A DNA stretch of 64,000 bases from Oceanobacillus zhaokaii. Lineage in GTDB: Bacteria > Bacillota > Bacilli > Bacillales > Amphibacillaceae. A program made the translations under genes and the position numbers. Positions 25,278 to 34,220 of this stretch are shown here, one piece after another. The stretch covers positions 1,745,001 through 1,809,000 of the forward strand of contig NZ_CP024848.1 of assembly GCF_003352005.1 (NCBI RefSeq), written 5' to 3'. The notes under the pieces are model-generated. The model did no database searches. It saw only the letters and a list, made by a program, of their open reading frames with translations, and was not told the DNA's origin. Each line of letters opens with the position of its first letter. Position 1 is the first letter of the stretch.

Positions 25278-25458
25278 TCCTTGTTTCACTTAGCCGATAG
25301 AAGGTTTTAAATTGTATCTTTCGCTTAACTAAATGATAAATCTAGTTTTCTAAGGGAAAATATGCAATACTTTAACTAAATAATTGATTGAGCGCATTGA
25401 AAATATTATTTAATAACTGTTAATTAGATCCTAGTTTTCAAATAAGGAGGGATATAAT

Positions 25459-26217
25459 ATGAACGGGCAATTCTTAACGGATCGTGGCAGAGTTAGGCAA
25501 CATAATGAGGATTCTGGTGGGATATTTTATAATCTTGCAGGTCAATTTTTGGCGATTATTGCTGATGGAATGGGTGGACACCAGGCTGGTGATGTCGCCA
25601 GTCAGATGGCAACATCACTGATGAAAGATAAATGGGAGCGTACAAACGATTTTTCAGCTCCAAAGGATTTGGAGGCGTGGTTAGTTGAAACGATTTCGGA
25701 AATTAACGAATCGATTTATGAACATGCCCAAAAGAATAGCGAATGTGAAGGAATGGGAACGACGATTGTTATTGCAATTCACATAGAAGAATTTCTAAGT
25801 ATCGCTCATATTGGCGACAGCAGATGTTATTTGTTAAATGGTAAAGGATTCAGGCAAATAACTGAGGATCATTCATTAGTGAATGCACTCGTTCAGTCTG
25901 GGCAAATCTCGAAAGTCGATGCACAGCACCATCCTCGAAAAAACATTGTATTAAAAGCTTTAGGTACCGATACTACAGTAGAACCAGAAATTAATACAGT
26001 CGGCATCGATACAGGCGATAAAATCCTTTTATGTTCTGACGGGTTAACGGATAAAATAGAAGATAAAGAATTACTTGAAGTAATAGAACAACCAATTGAT
26101 ATACTCGAGGCAGGGAAGCAATTAATTGATTTGGCTAATGCTCGTGGTGGTGAAGATAATATTTCCATTATCCTAGCATCGCTTGATTCATCGACGGAAG
26201 AAGGTGAATCTGCATGA
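25459..26217 (+). CDS. prpC: PP2C-type serine/threonine phosphatase
   Basis: Metal-dependent phosphatase that reverses PrkC phosphorylation. 252 residues with the PP2C motifs: Asp18 in RQHNEDSG, Asp36 in AIIADGMGGHQAGD, the HIGDSRCY strand, CSDGLTDK, and the terminal GGEDNIS. Soluble, no membrane segment. The start follows AAGGAGG. The stop overlaps the prkC ATG, so kinase and phosphatase are co-translated. Confidence 0.95.
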   Translation: MNGQFLTDRGRVRQHNEDSGGIFYNLAGQFLAIIADGMGGHQAGDVASQMATSLMKDKWERTNDFSAPKDLEAWLVETISEINESIYEHAQKNSECEGMGTTIVIAIHIEEFLSIAHIGDSRCYLLNGKGFRQITEDHSLVNALVQSGQISKVDAQHHPRKNIVLKALGTDTTVEPEINTVGIDTGDKILLCSDGLTDKIEDKELLEVIEQPIDILEAGKQLIDLANARGGEDNISIILASLDSSTEEGESA

Positions 26218-28283
26218 ATGAGGGCCATATGCTAAATGATCGCTACAAAATCATTAAAAAAATTGGTGGCGGCGGAATGGCCAATGTTTTTCTAGCGAGG
26301 GATACGATATTGGATCGTGATGTTGCAGTAAAAGCATTACGGATGGAATATGCGAATGATCAGGAATTTATCGCCCGTTTTGATCGTGAAGCTCAGTCAG
26401 CATCAAGTTTATCACATCCGAATATTGTGAACATCTATGATGTCGGTGGAGAAGACCATGTGATGTACATTGTAATGGAATATGTAGATGGTATGACATT
26501 GAAAGAATACATACAGCATCATGGATCAATTGAAGTTAGTGAATCGCTTGATATTATGCGCCAGTTAACATCGGCTATTGCACATGCACATGATAATGAC
26601 ATTGTACATCGTGATATCAAACCGCAAAATATTTTAATAGATCAGTTTGGTCAGATCAAAGTTACCGATTTTGGGATTGCTGTTGCTTTGAGTGCAACCT
26701 CTTTAACACAAACGAATTCAATCCTAGGTTCCGTGCATTATCTTTCTCCAGAACAAGCACGTGGTGGGATGGCGACAAAGAAATCGGATATTTATTCGAT
26801 TGGAATTGTATTATTCGAGTTACTTACAGGAAAGATCCCATTTTCAGGTCAATCGCCAGTATCAATTGCATTAAAGCATTTGCAAAGCAATACACCTTCT
26901 GTTAGAAGGTATAACCAAGATATCCCGCAAAGTGTTGAAAATATTGTATTAAAAGCTACTGCGAAGGACCCCTTTCATCGCTATCAATCGATATATGAAA
27001 TGGAAGAGGCCTTGGAAACGGCCCTTGATCCAAGTAAAATCAATGAAGAAATGTATGAGCCGCCAGTCGAAGCTGGTGATGAAACAAAGGCGATTCCAAT
27101 TATTACGGATAACCAAATTGCTGATAACCTTGATCAACATACAATCGTCCATCAAACAAATGGAGCAACAAAGAATTTCCCAGAAGAAAGCAACGATAAG
27201 GCTGCATCTAGTAAAGCAACGAAGAAAGAGAAGAATTTGAAAAAAGAAAAGAAGAAGAGAAAGAAATGGCCGATGATTCTAGTGATTATTCTTCTCTTGC
27301 TTGCAGCTGGAGTAGCTGCTCTTTTCATGATTCCTGGTATTTTCCAGCCGAAAGAAATCCCTGTTCCTAATGTTGTCGGCACGGAGAGTGATGAGGCTAG
27401 AGAGATTTTAGAAGAGAAGAAATTTGTGGTAGAGGATGAGCTTGTTTACTCGGAAGAAGTTGAGGAAGGACATGTGGTTAAGACAACCCCTGGTGCAGAT
27501 CGTATTGCAAAGGAAGGGGCTACTATTACACTGTTCATTAGTCAAGGGAAAGAAAAAGTAACCTTCCATGATTATGTTGGCCGTGATTATAGTCAGGTTA
27601 AACGAATCCTAGAGGAAGCGGGTTACCCGGAGGTTATTAAGATTGATAAATATTCTAATCGTCCAGAAGGAGAAATTTTAGATCAAATTCAGCCAACACC
27701 TGAAAGTGACGTTATTCCGAGTGAAACAAAGGTTATTTTTGAAGTAAGTATGGGGCCTGAGTTAATAAGTTTAAATAATTTAACTGGCATGACACAGGAA
27801 GATGCGAGAGCATATTTGGATTCTAAAAACCTTAATATGAATGTAATCGAGGCGAATTCTGATACGGTACCTGTGGGTATGGTGATTAGACAGTCACCAA
27901 CAATGGGAATAGAAGTACAGGAAGGGGCCACGGTTGATGTTCATATCTCCATTGGTCCAGAAGAGAAGCCACCAGCATCGCATACTATTACCTACACAGT
28001 ACAATATAAACCAGTGCAGCCCGAAGAGCCAGAAGAGGGTGAGCAGGATAATCCAGATGAAACACCACCAGAGCAACAGGAGCCTGTTGAACAAATTGTA
28101 AAAATTTATATTGGTGATGTAAATAATAATATTACTAACGTTTATCGTGAAGTACCAATTACGGAGGATACACCAGTTACCTTTACGTTAACGATTGCTC
28201 CTAAAAGTGAAGCGGAATATGTTATTACACGTGATGATGAAGAAATTGTAAGAGATACAGTATCATATGAGGATGGTGAATAA
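26214..28283 (+). CDS. prkC: Membrane serine/threonine kinase with PASTA repeats
   Basis: Sensor kinase; in B. subtilis it detects muropeptides and triggers spore germination and cell-wall control. 689 residues: a Hanks kinase domain (12-270) with glycine loop IGGGGMANV, Lys40, catalytic HRD 132-134 and DFG 152-154. A basic linker follows, then one membrane helix (about 345-368, WPMILVIILLLLAAG) and three PASTA repeats outside the cell. The tail contains an acidic Pro/Glu stretch (PEEPEEGEQDNPDETPPE), longer than in B. subtilis. ATG 26214 overlaps the prpC stop; ATG 26229 would shorten it by five residues. Confidence 0.95.
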   Translation: MNEGHMLNDRYKIIKKIGGGGMANVFLARDTILDRDVAVKALRMEYANDQEFIARFDREAQSASSLSHPNIVNIYDVGGEDHVMYIVMEYVDGMTLKEYIQHHGSIEVSESLDIMRQLTSAIAHAHDNDIVHRDIKPQNILIDQFGQIKVTDFGIAVALSATSLTQTNSILGSVHYLSPEQARGGMATKKSDIYSIGIVLFELLTGKIPFSGQSPVSIALKHLQSNTPSVRRYNQDIPQSVENIVLKATAKDPFHRYQSIYEMEEALETALDPSKINEEMYEPPVEAGDETKAIPIITDNQIADNLDQHTIVHQTNGATKNFPEESNDKAASSKATKKEKNLKKEKKKRKKWPMILVIILLLLAAGVAALFMIPGIFQPKEIPVPNVVGTESDEAREILEEKKFVVEDELVYSEEVEEGHVVKTTPGADRIAKEGATITLFISQGKEKVTFHDYVGRDYSQVKRILEEAGYPEVIKIDKYSNRPEGEILDQIQPTPESDVIPSETKVIFEVSMGPELISLNNLTGMTQEDARAYLDSKNLNMNVIEANSDTVPVGMVIRQSPTMGIEVQEGATVDVHISIGPEEKPPASHTITYTVQYKPVQPEEPEEGEQDNPDETPPEQQEPVEQIVKIYIGDVNNNITNVYREVPITEDTPVTFTLTIAPKSEAEYVITRDDEEIVRDTVSYEDGE

Positions 28284-29165
28284 ATGGCAGAAGGGAGAAT
28301 CATTAAAGCTTTAAGTGGGTTTTACTATGTACAATCTGGTGATAATGTCTATCCTTGTAAAGGAAGAGGAGTCTTTCGCAATCAGAAGATTTCCCCTTTG
28401 GTTGGCGATTTTGTACAATATGACTTAGATGAAAATGATGAAGGCTATATTATGAAGATTAACAAGAGGACGAACGAGCTTGTTCGTCCTCCTATAGCCA
28501 ATATTACACAGGCAATTATTATTAGTTCTGCCAATTCCCCTAATTTTAGTACACTTTTACTTGACCGTTTTCTCGTATTAATTGAGGCTAAAAATATTAC
28601 ACCAGTTATTTTTATTACGAAAATTGATATGCTCACCGATTCTGAACAATCGGAAATTGAAAAATATCAGCAAGTATATGAGGGAATTGGCTATAAGGTA
28701 GAATTACTTTCATCAAAGGACCCAGATAATTTACCAGATCTTTCACATTATTTTAGAGACAATGTGTCGGTTTTTGCGGGACAGTCCGGAGTTGGAAAAA
28801 CCTCATTACTCAATGCATTAAACCCTTCCTTGACACTAGAAACAGGGGAAATATCCCGAAGTCTGGGTCGTGGGAAACATACTACTAGGCATGTGGAACT
28901 AATTCAGCTTTATGACGGTTTAGTTGCAGATACGCCTGGGTTCAGTGCTCTAGACTTTAGTGAGGTTGAAGCAGATATTCTAAGTGATAGTTTTCCTGAA
29001 ATACGCAGGTATGCGCAACTCTGTAAATTTCGAGGCTGCATGCATCATAAAGAACCGAAATGCGCGGTAAAAGAGGCGGTAGAAAATAAGAAAATAGAAG
29101 TTTTCAGATATGAACATTATTTAAGTTTTTTAATAGAAATTCAGTCGAGAAAGCAGAGGTATTAA
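28284..29165 (+). CDS. rsgA (yloQ): Ribosome small subunit GTPase RsgA
   Basis: Circularly permuted GTPase for late 30S maturation. 293 residues: N-terminal OB fold, G4 motif TKID (112-115) placed before the P-loop GQSGVGKT (166-173), and a C-terminal zinc knuckle C...C..H.....C in CKFRGCMHHKEPKC. It follows prkC directly. Bases 28466-28491 inside the gene form a near-perfect palindrome. Confidence 0.95.
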   Translation: MAEGRIIKALSGFYYVQSGDNVYPCKGRGVFRNQKISPLVGDFVQYDLDENDEGYIMKINKRTNELVRPPIANITQAIIISSANSPNFSTLLLDRFLVLIEAKNITPVIFITKIDMLTDSEQSEIEKYQQVYEGIGYKVELLSSKDPDNLPDLSHYFRDNVSVFAGQSGVGKTSLLNALNPSLTLETGEISRSLGRGKHTTRHVELIQLYDGLVADTPGFSALDFSEVEADILSDSFPEIRRYAQLCKFRGCMHHKEPKCAVKEAVENKKIEVFRYEHYLSFLIEIQSRKQRY

Positions 29166-29167
29166 TT

Positions 29168-29824
29168 ATGTTGAAAATTGCACCTTCCATCCTATCAGCA
29201 GATTTTGCGAAACTTGGAGAAGAAATTAAAGATGTTGAAAAGGGCGGAGCAGACTATATCCATGTAGATGTTATGGATGGTCATTTTGTACCAAATATTA
29301 CAATTGGACCATTGATTGTGGAGGCTATTAAACCAATAACAAATCTTCCATTAGATGTCCATTTAATGATAGAAAATCCAGATCCATATATTCCAGTATT
29401 TGCTAGCAGTGGTGCTTCAATTATTACTGTTCATCAAGAGGCATGTACACATTTACATCGTACCCTTCAATTAATCAAGCAACATAATGTGAAAGCCGGA
29501 GTTGTAATTAATCCTGCAACCCCTGCTGAAGTATTGCTGCCAATTCTTGCAGATGTTGATCTGGTGCTGCTGATGACAGTTAATCCTGGTTTCGGTGGAC
29601 AATCATTTATTAAGAGTGTATTAAAAAAGATTGAACAGGTTTCAGCTTGGAGAAAGGAATTTGGTTTATCCTTTGAAATTGAAATAGACGGCGGGGTTAA
29701 TGTAGAAACAGCCAAGTTATGTACAGATGCTGGTGCAGATGTACTTGTTGCTGGGAGTGCAATCTATAATCACGAAAATAGACAGGAAGCAATACAAGCA
29801 TTACGTATTGCTGCTAAAGGTTAA
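29168..29824 (+). CDS. rpe: Ribulose-phosphate 3-epimerase
   Basis: Pentose phosphate enzyme interconverting ribulose 5-phosphate and xylulose 5-phosphate. 218-residue TIM barrel with the family motifs IAPSILSADFAKLG, HVDVMDGHFVPN, VHLMIENP, and the phosphate-binding DGGVNVETA and GSAIY segments. It sits two bases after rsgA, as in B. subtilis. Confidence 0.96.
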   Translation: MLKIAPSILSADFAKLGEEIKDVEKGGADYIHVDVMDGHFVPNITIGPLIVEAIKPITNLPLDVHLMIENPDPYIPVFASSGASIITVHQEACTHLHRTLQLIKQHNVKAGVVINPATPAEVLLPILADVDLVLLMTVNPGFGGQSFIKSVLKKIEQVSAWRKEFGLSFEIEIDGGVNVETAKLCTDAGADVLVAGSAIYNHENRQEAIQALRIAAKG

Positions 29825-29829
29825 ACTCG

Positions 29830-30486
29830 ATGACTGTTGTTGCGATTGTTGGGAATGGTCCTGAAGAACTTATCCCGGAGTTTAATCCCTATATAGATAA
29901 AGTTGACTATTGGATTGGCGCAGACCGTGGAGCATTCGTTTTAGCACAAAAAGAAATACCTATCAAATATGCTGTAGGTGATTTCGATTCAATTGATGAA
30001 AGAGAAAAAGTAATAATCCGTGAAACAGCAGATAATTATGAGGAATATCAATCTGAAAAGGATGAAACAGATTTAGAAATAGCTTTATTAAAAGCTTTTG
30101 AACTAAATCCCGATGAAATATATTTATTTGGTGTCACGGGTGGCAGAATTGATCACGAGCTGGCGAACATTCAATTACTCTACTTGATTCGAAATAAGGG
30201 AATTAAAGGAGTGATAATTGATCAATTAAATTATCTGGAGCTCACACTACCAGGAACATATGAAATAATGGAGGATAACCTTTATTCTAACATTTCCTTT
30301 ATTCCATATTCTGAAAAGGTTGAAGGAATCACATTAACAGGATTTTATTATCCATTAACAGATAAAACGATAACTTGGGGATCCACCCGCTGTATCTCAA
30401 ACAAGCTTTCTTCAAATTCTGGTACTTTTTCCTATGACAAAGGCATACTATTATTAATAAAGAGTCGTGACGCGATTCCGAAGTAA
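29830..30486 (+). CDS. thiN: Thiamine pyrophosphokinase
   Basis: Transfers pyrophosphate from ATP to thiamine. 218 residues with the TPK catalytic domain (GADRGAFVL, GDFDSID, EKDETDLEIAL, GVTGGRIDHELANI) and the C-terminal vitamin-binding domain (ISNKLSSNSGTFSYDKGILLLI). It belongs to the run prpC-thiN, five bases after rpe. Confidence 0.94.
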   Translation: MTVVAIVGNGPEELIPEFNPYIDKVDYWIGADRGAFVLAQKEIPIKYAVGDFDSIDEREKVIIRETADNYEEYQSEKDETDLEIALLKAFELNPDEIYLFGVTGGRIDHELANIQLLYLIRNKGIKGVIIDQLNYLELTLPGTYEIMEDNLYSNISFIPYSEKVEGITLTGFYYPLTDKTITWGSTRCISNKLSSNSGTFSYDKGILLLIKSRDAIPK

Positions 30487-30517
30487 GCCTGGATTGTAGG
30501 AATAGGAGGGGGCACTT

Positions 30518-30601
30518 ATGAAATTTTATACTATTAAACTCCCAAGATTTATCGGTGGATTTGTGAAAATTGTAATCAATATTTTTAAGAGGGATAAATA
30601 A
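30518..30601 (+). CDS. spoVM: Stage V sporulation protein M
   Basis: A 27-residue amphipathic peptide, MKFYTIKLPRFIGGFVKIV..., matching B. subtilis SpoVM (26 residues) in its first ten positions and its overall pattern. SpoVM recognises the convex forespore membrane and anchors the spore coat ATPase SpoIVA. The conserved Pro9 is present. The strong ribosome site GGAGGGGG and position after thiN and before rpmB match B. subtilis. It shows that the organism forms endospores. Confidence 0.95.
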   Translation: MKFYTIKLPRFIGGFVKIVINIFKRDK

Positions 30602-30611
30602 GTTTCTAATC

Positions 30612-30648
30612 AGCTTTTGTCATTCGAATGGCAAAAGCTTGTTTTTTA
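30612..30648 (+). terminator. Intrinsic terminator after spoVM
   Basis: Stem AGCTTTTGT / GCAAAAGCT extended inward by CATT / AATG, then TTGTTTTTT. It lies ten bases past the spoVM stop. The following 89 bases up to repeat C show nothing recognisable. Confidence 0.9.
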
Positions 30649-30737
30649 GTATGGCAGTCTTCTATACGGTTGGATTGTGGTTACTCGTCCAACTGAAAAG
30701 ATTTATTTCATTGATTAGTAATGGAGCATACTGAGTT

Positions 30738-31010
30738 GTTGATATAAACTGTGAACAAGTGACAATTGTGTCTTCAAATATAGACAGTCGTTACTATTTA
30801 CACACGAGTCTCTACAATCAACGTTGATATTTAGTGGGCTACCATCCTTTTGTTTCTAGATTCTATTCTATCTTCAGCGGAAGAAATACACGAAGACTCC
30901 TGCGGGAAGAAGGCTCACTAGCTCCCCTAAGGTGCGCGTAGTGTATTTCTGGAGCGACGGCCAAGGAAGCAAATATCATCCTAAGTTAGTCTGCAGTTTA
31001 TATAAATAAC
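30738..31010 (+). repeat. MITE-like intergenic element, copy C
   Basis: Copy C, plus orientation, between spoVM and rpmB. The termini GTTGATATAAACTG and CAGTTTATATAAATAAC are the clearest terminal inverted repeat in the family. The 5' arm is homologous to A. The core (30877-30958) is the shortest, 82 bases: GAAATACAC, then GACTCCTGCGGGA, GGCTCAC and GTGTATTTC, with the GGTGAG/ACTTCGAAG half of the hairpin missing. Confidence 0.8.
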
Positions 31011-31056
31011 AATATACAATGCGAAGTGAGCTATTAGAAAAAATATATGAAGAAAT

Positions 31057-31093
31057 GAAAAAAGCACCTATTTATTAAAAATTAGGTGCTTTT
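31057..31093 (-). terminator. Intrinsic terminator after rpmB (bidirectional)
   Basis: Stem AAAAGCACCTA / TAGGTGCTTTT around an AT-rich loop. Read on the minus strand it ends in TTTTTT and closes the rpmB transcript 40 bases past the stop. Confidence 0.85.
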
Positions 31094-31132
31094 AGTTACA
31101 TTACTAATGTTAAACTGTACCTTAACGGTATA

Positions 31133-31321
31133 TTATACACGCTCAACTTTACCTGATTTAAGTGCGCGTGCAGAAACATAAACTCTTTTAGGTTTGCCGT
31201 CTACCATAATGCGTACTTTTTGTACATTAGCTTTCCAATTACGCTTGTTGGAATTCATAGCGTGAGAGCGTTGGTTTCCACTGCGAGTTTTACGTCCAGT
31301 TACAACACATTTTCTAGCCAT
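31133..31321 (-). CDS. rpmB: 50S ribosomal protein L28
   Basis: 62-residue ribosomal protein, [23 protein letters not shown]..., the full family length. It is transcribed against its neighbours, as in B. subtilis. A GGAGGGA ribosome site precedes the ATG. It keeps only Cys5 of the possible zinc ligands, so it looks like a zinc-independent form. Confidence 0.97.
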   Translation of the reverse strand: MARKCVVTGRKTRSGNQRSHAMNSNKRNWKANVQKVRIMVDGKPKRVYVSARALKSGKVERV

Positions 31322-31359
31322 GTTATCCCTCCTTACTCGAGAACTCGTGTCTTTTAATA

Positions 31360-31387
31360 CTTATACAATTTACCACAAGAATGACAA
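31360..31387 (-). promoter_or_regulatory. Predicted sigma-A promoter of rpmB
   Basis: On the minus strand TTGTCA (31382-31387), 16-base spacer, TATAAG (31360-31365), about 40 bases upstream of the rpmB ATG. Confidence 0.55.
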
Positions 31388-31521
31388 GAATGCAATCAAA
31401 TTCTACATGAATATAAAGAATAAATACTTGACAGATTAATTATAATCGTCCATTGTAATAAGAGAAATTTTTTTAGTCAATGATACTTTTGTACCAAACT
31501 GGCTTGCAAAGTGGGTTTGGT

Positions 31522-31538
31522 TTAGTACCTGCTTTTAA
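31522..31538 (+). promoter_or_regulatory. Candidate FapR operator upstream of yloU-fakA
   Basis: TTAGTACCTGCTTTTAA matches 14 of 17 positions of the known FapR operator (TTAGTACCTGATACTAA). The left half is perfect, including TG at the centre. It lies just upstream of a TATAAT (31556-31561) preceding yloU, overlapping where a -35 would be, a position suited to repression. The fapR promoter in this window carries a box of the same quality. Regulation of fakA by FapR is an inference. Confidence 0.5.
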
Positions 31539-31600
31539 AAGAGATTAGTATGTAGTATAATTTGCTTAGATTATAAGCAGCTGTTTTAAGGAGGATTATT

Positions 31601-31963
31601 ATGTCCATTGAAATAAATACGAAAGATGGCCAAGTAACCATTACAAATGATGTTATCGCTACGATTGCTGGTGGTACTGCTGTAGAATGTTATGGTATTG
31701 TTGGAATGGCATCAAAAAGTCAAATTAGAGATGGAATCGCTGAAATTCTAAGAAAAGAAAATTACTCTCGTGGTATCATCGTACGGCAAGAGGATGATAA
31801 GTTACATATTGATATGTATATTATAGTTAGTTATGGAACGAAGATTTCCGAGGTTGCGAGCAATGTACAATCACAAGTTAAATACACATTGAATAAATCA
31901 TTAGGATTAAACATTGACTCTGTAAATATTTATATTCAAGGAGTACGTGTAGCAAAGGACTAA
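31601..31963 (+). CDS. yloU: Asp23/Gls24 family envelope stress protein
   Basis: 120-residue Asp23-family protein (ITNDVIATIAGGTAVECYGIVGMASK ... VRVAKD in part). Family members are small acidic proteins near the membrane whose exact role is unsettled. Together with fakA it forms a two-gene unit as in B. subtilis; 31 bases separate them. The ribosome site AAGGAGG is strong. A candidate FapR box and a TATAAT lie in the 70 bases upstream. Confidence 0.92.
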   Translation: MSIEINTKDGQVTITNDVIATIAGGTAVECYGIVGMASKSQIRDGIAEILRKENYSRGIIVRQEDDKLHIDMYIIVSYGTKISEVASNVQSQVKYTLNKSLGLNIDSVNIYIQGVRVAKD

Positions 31964-31994
31964 TTTTTGCTAACGTTTTTGAGGAGGAAATATA

Positions 31995-33653
31995 GTGACT
32001 GCTGAAAAAATAGATGGAGTAGCTCTAACGAACATGATTCTAGCTGGGGCTCACCATTTAACAAATAATGCCAAAAAAATCGATGCATTGAATGTTTTTC
32101 CTGTGCCAGATGGTGATACGGGTACAAATATGAATTTATCGATGACTTCTGGAGCAAATGAAGTGAAAAAATTAAAAAGTGAGCACGCTGCCGATGTAGC
32201 AAATGCTTTTTCAAAAGGGCTATTAATGGGAGCAAGAGGGAATTCTGGTGTAATCCTCTCACAGATATTCCGAGGATTTGCAAAGGGTATGGATAATAAA
32301 GAAACGGTTACCGTTAAAGATTTAGCTGCTTGTTTTGATTCAGGGGTAAAAACCGCGTATAAGGCAGTAATGAAGCCTGTAGAAGGAACGATTCTTACGG
32401 TTGCAAAAGATGCTGCAAAAGAAGCAATAAAATTAGCTGAAACGGAAAATAATTTGATTGTATTAATGGAAAAGGTTTTAGCAGAGGCAAAAGCATCCTT
32501 GAAACGTACACCAGATTTATTACCAGTATTAAAAGAGGTTGGTGTGGTTGATTCTGGTGGACAAGGACTTGTAACAATTTATGAAGGGTTCTTGGCAGCA
32601 CTTAAAGGTGAGGAGCTGCCTGAATCCTCTCTAGAACTAGAAATGGAAGAAATGGTGAATGCTGAACACCATCGTGTGACACAGGATTTCATGAATACTT
32701 CTGATATTGTCTTCGGATACTGTACAGAATTCATGGTGAAATTTGAATCAGATAAATTAGCTGAAAACCCATACGATGAAGAAGCATTCCGCCAAGAGTT
32801 AAGTGAGATTGGTGATTCATTACTCGTTGTTTCTGATGATGAAATTGTAAAAGTACATGTTCATTCTGAAACTCCGGGAACTTGTTTATCACTTGGACAA
32901 CGCTACGGCAGCTTAATTAATATGAAAATTGAAAATATGCGCGAACAGCATATTGCATTAGTAGGTGAAAGTGAAAAAGCTGTATCAAAAGAGCTGGAAG
33001 AATACGCAATTGTTACAGTAGCAATGGGGAAAGGCTTAAAGGCATTATTTGAAAGTCTTGGAGCGTCTGTTGTTATTGAGGGTGGTCAAACGATGAATCC
33101 GAGCACGAAAGATATTACGGATGCTATCAATAAAGCGAACGCTCGAAATGTAATTATCTTGCCTAATAATAAGAATATCCGGATGGCAGCAGATCAAGCA
33201 GCTGAATTAGCGGAAGTAGATGCTGTAGTTGTGCCAACAACTACAATTCCACAAGGGATAACTGCAATGTTAGCTTTCCATCCAGAAGCAGATATCTTAG
33301 CGAATAAGGAAGCAATGGATGAAGCCAGAAGACAAGTAAAAACTGGACAAGTGACATATGCTGTTAGGGATACACAAATTGAAGGCATTCCCATCAAAAA
33401 TGGTAATTTTATGGGAATTGAAGATGGTAAGATAAAGGCAACACATCAAGATAAAGCAGAAACGACTAAACTATTATTACAAGAGATGATTTCAGAAGAT
33501 AGTGAGATCTTAACAATCCTTTACGGGGAAGATGTCGATAAAAAAGAAATCGACACGTTAGTAGCTTATATCGAAGACGCATATGAAGATTTAGAAATTG
33601 AAGTGCATCATGGTGACCAACCAATTTATTCGTATATCTTTTCTGTTGAATAA
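31995..33653 (+). CDS. fakA (yloV): Fatty acid kinase catalytic subunit (DAK-like)
   Basis: Phosphorylates exogenous fatty acids held by FakB (DegV-type) carriers, feeding acyl phosphate to PlsX/PlsY. The 552 residues carry the DhaL nucleotide-binding domain with NVFPVPDGDTGTNMNLS (about 30-46) and GARGNSGVILSQI, then the middle DAK1-like and C-terminal DegV-like domains. The start is GTG eleven bases after GGAGG. It forms an operon with yloU and ends at its own terminator. Confidence 0.93.
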   Translation: MTAEKIDGVALTNMILAGAHHLTNNAKKIDALNVFPVPDGDTGTNMNLSMTSGANEVKKLKSEHAADVANAFSKGLLMGARGNSGVILSQIFRGFAKGMDNKETVTVKDLAACFDSGVKTAYKAVMKPVEGTILTVAKDAAKEAIKLAETENNLIVLMEKVLAEAKASLKRTPDLLPVLKEVGVVDSGGQGLVTIYEGFLAALKGEELPESSLELEMEEMVNAEHHRVTQDFMNTSDIVFGYCTEFMVKFESDKLAENPYDEEAFRQELSEIGDSLLVVSDDEIVKVHVHSETPGTCLSLGQRYGSLINMKIENMREQHIALVGESEKAVSKELEEYAIVTVAMGKGLKALFESLGASVVIEGGQTMNPSTKDITDAINKANARNVIILPNNKNIRMAADQAAELAEVDAVVVPTTTIPQGITAMLAFHPEADILANKEAMDEARRQVKTGQVTYAVRDTQIEGIPIKNGNFMGIEDGKIKATHQDKAETTKLLLQEMISEDSEILTILYGEDVDKKEIDTLVAYIEDAYEDLEIEVHHGDQPIYSYIFSVE

Positions 33654-33660
33654 CAAATCA

Positions 33661-33696
33661 ATTCGCCCTAATGAATAATTAAGGCGAATTTTTTTG
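33661..33696 (+). terminator. Intrinsic terminator after fakA
   Basis: Stem ATTCGCC-CTAA / TTA-AGGCGAAT followed by seven T, eight bases after the stop. Confidence 0.88.
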
Positions 33697-33780
33697 GTTT
33701 ATTAGCGCACTAAGACCGACAACCAAGTTTTCTAAAGATTATCTTTTAATTACAATATATACAACCTAGCTATGACGCAA

Positions 33781-33990
33781 TTTATGGTAAAGTGCATCAT
33801 AACTTAGGATGATATTTGCTTCCTTGGCCGTCGCACCAGAAATACACTACGCTGAGGAAAGTGCAGAAACCAGAAACAAAAGAATAGAAAGCCCATCGAT
33901 GTTGACTGTAAAATTACTGGAGAAGTTTGAATAGCAACAACTGTCCAGATATGAAATCACAATTTTCATTAGTTCGCACTTTATATCAAC
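33781..33990 (-). repeat. MITE-like intergenic element, copy D (core deleted)
   Basis: Copy D, minus orientation, between fakA and sdaAB. The 5' terminus on the minus strand is GTTGATATAAAGTGCGAAC and the 5' arm matches A and C closely. The core keeps only its outer end (GTCGCACCAGAAATACAC at 33830-33847) and the few bases next to the arm, so nearly the whole hairpin region has been lost. This shows that the arms persist without the core. Confidence 0.72.
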
Positions 33991-34220
33991 TATATTCTAT
34001 TTTAACCAAAGTGCCTAATAATGGATAAAATATTCGCCGTTGATGTAAGGTAGAACTAAGGATATCATTTAAAGGCTTGGTTATTTCTTAGTTTTTTGAG
34101 GAAAATAACTTTTTTTAGAAAGTAAGTCTAAATAAATGCCACAATGTGATTAAATGTCCCTTTTTTGTTATAATTTATAGTAGAAGTTAAATGTTTCTAA
34201 TTGGAGAGGTGTGATCTTTC
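33991..34220. other. Gene-free sequence before sdaAB
   Basis: AT-rich. GTTGATGTAA at 34039-34048 resembles an element terminus. AACTAAG (34054-34060) can pair with CTTAGTT (34087-34093) ahead of a T run, a weak terminator-like shape. A TATAAT at 34169-34174 is a possible -10 for sdaAB, with no convincing -35. Confidence 0.4.

Noticed and set aside
31428..31433. TTGACA upstream of yloU as a -35 element
   Set aside because: At 17 bases only a poor CATTGT is found; the nearby TATAAT is six bases away.
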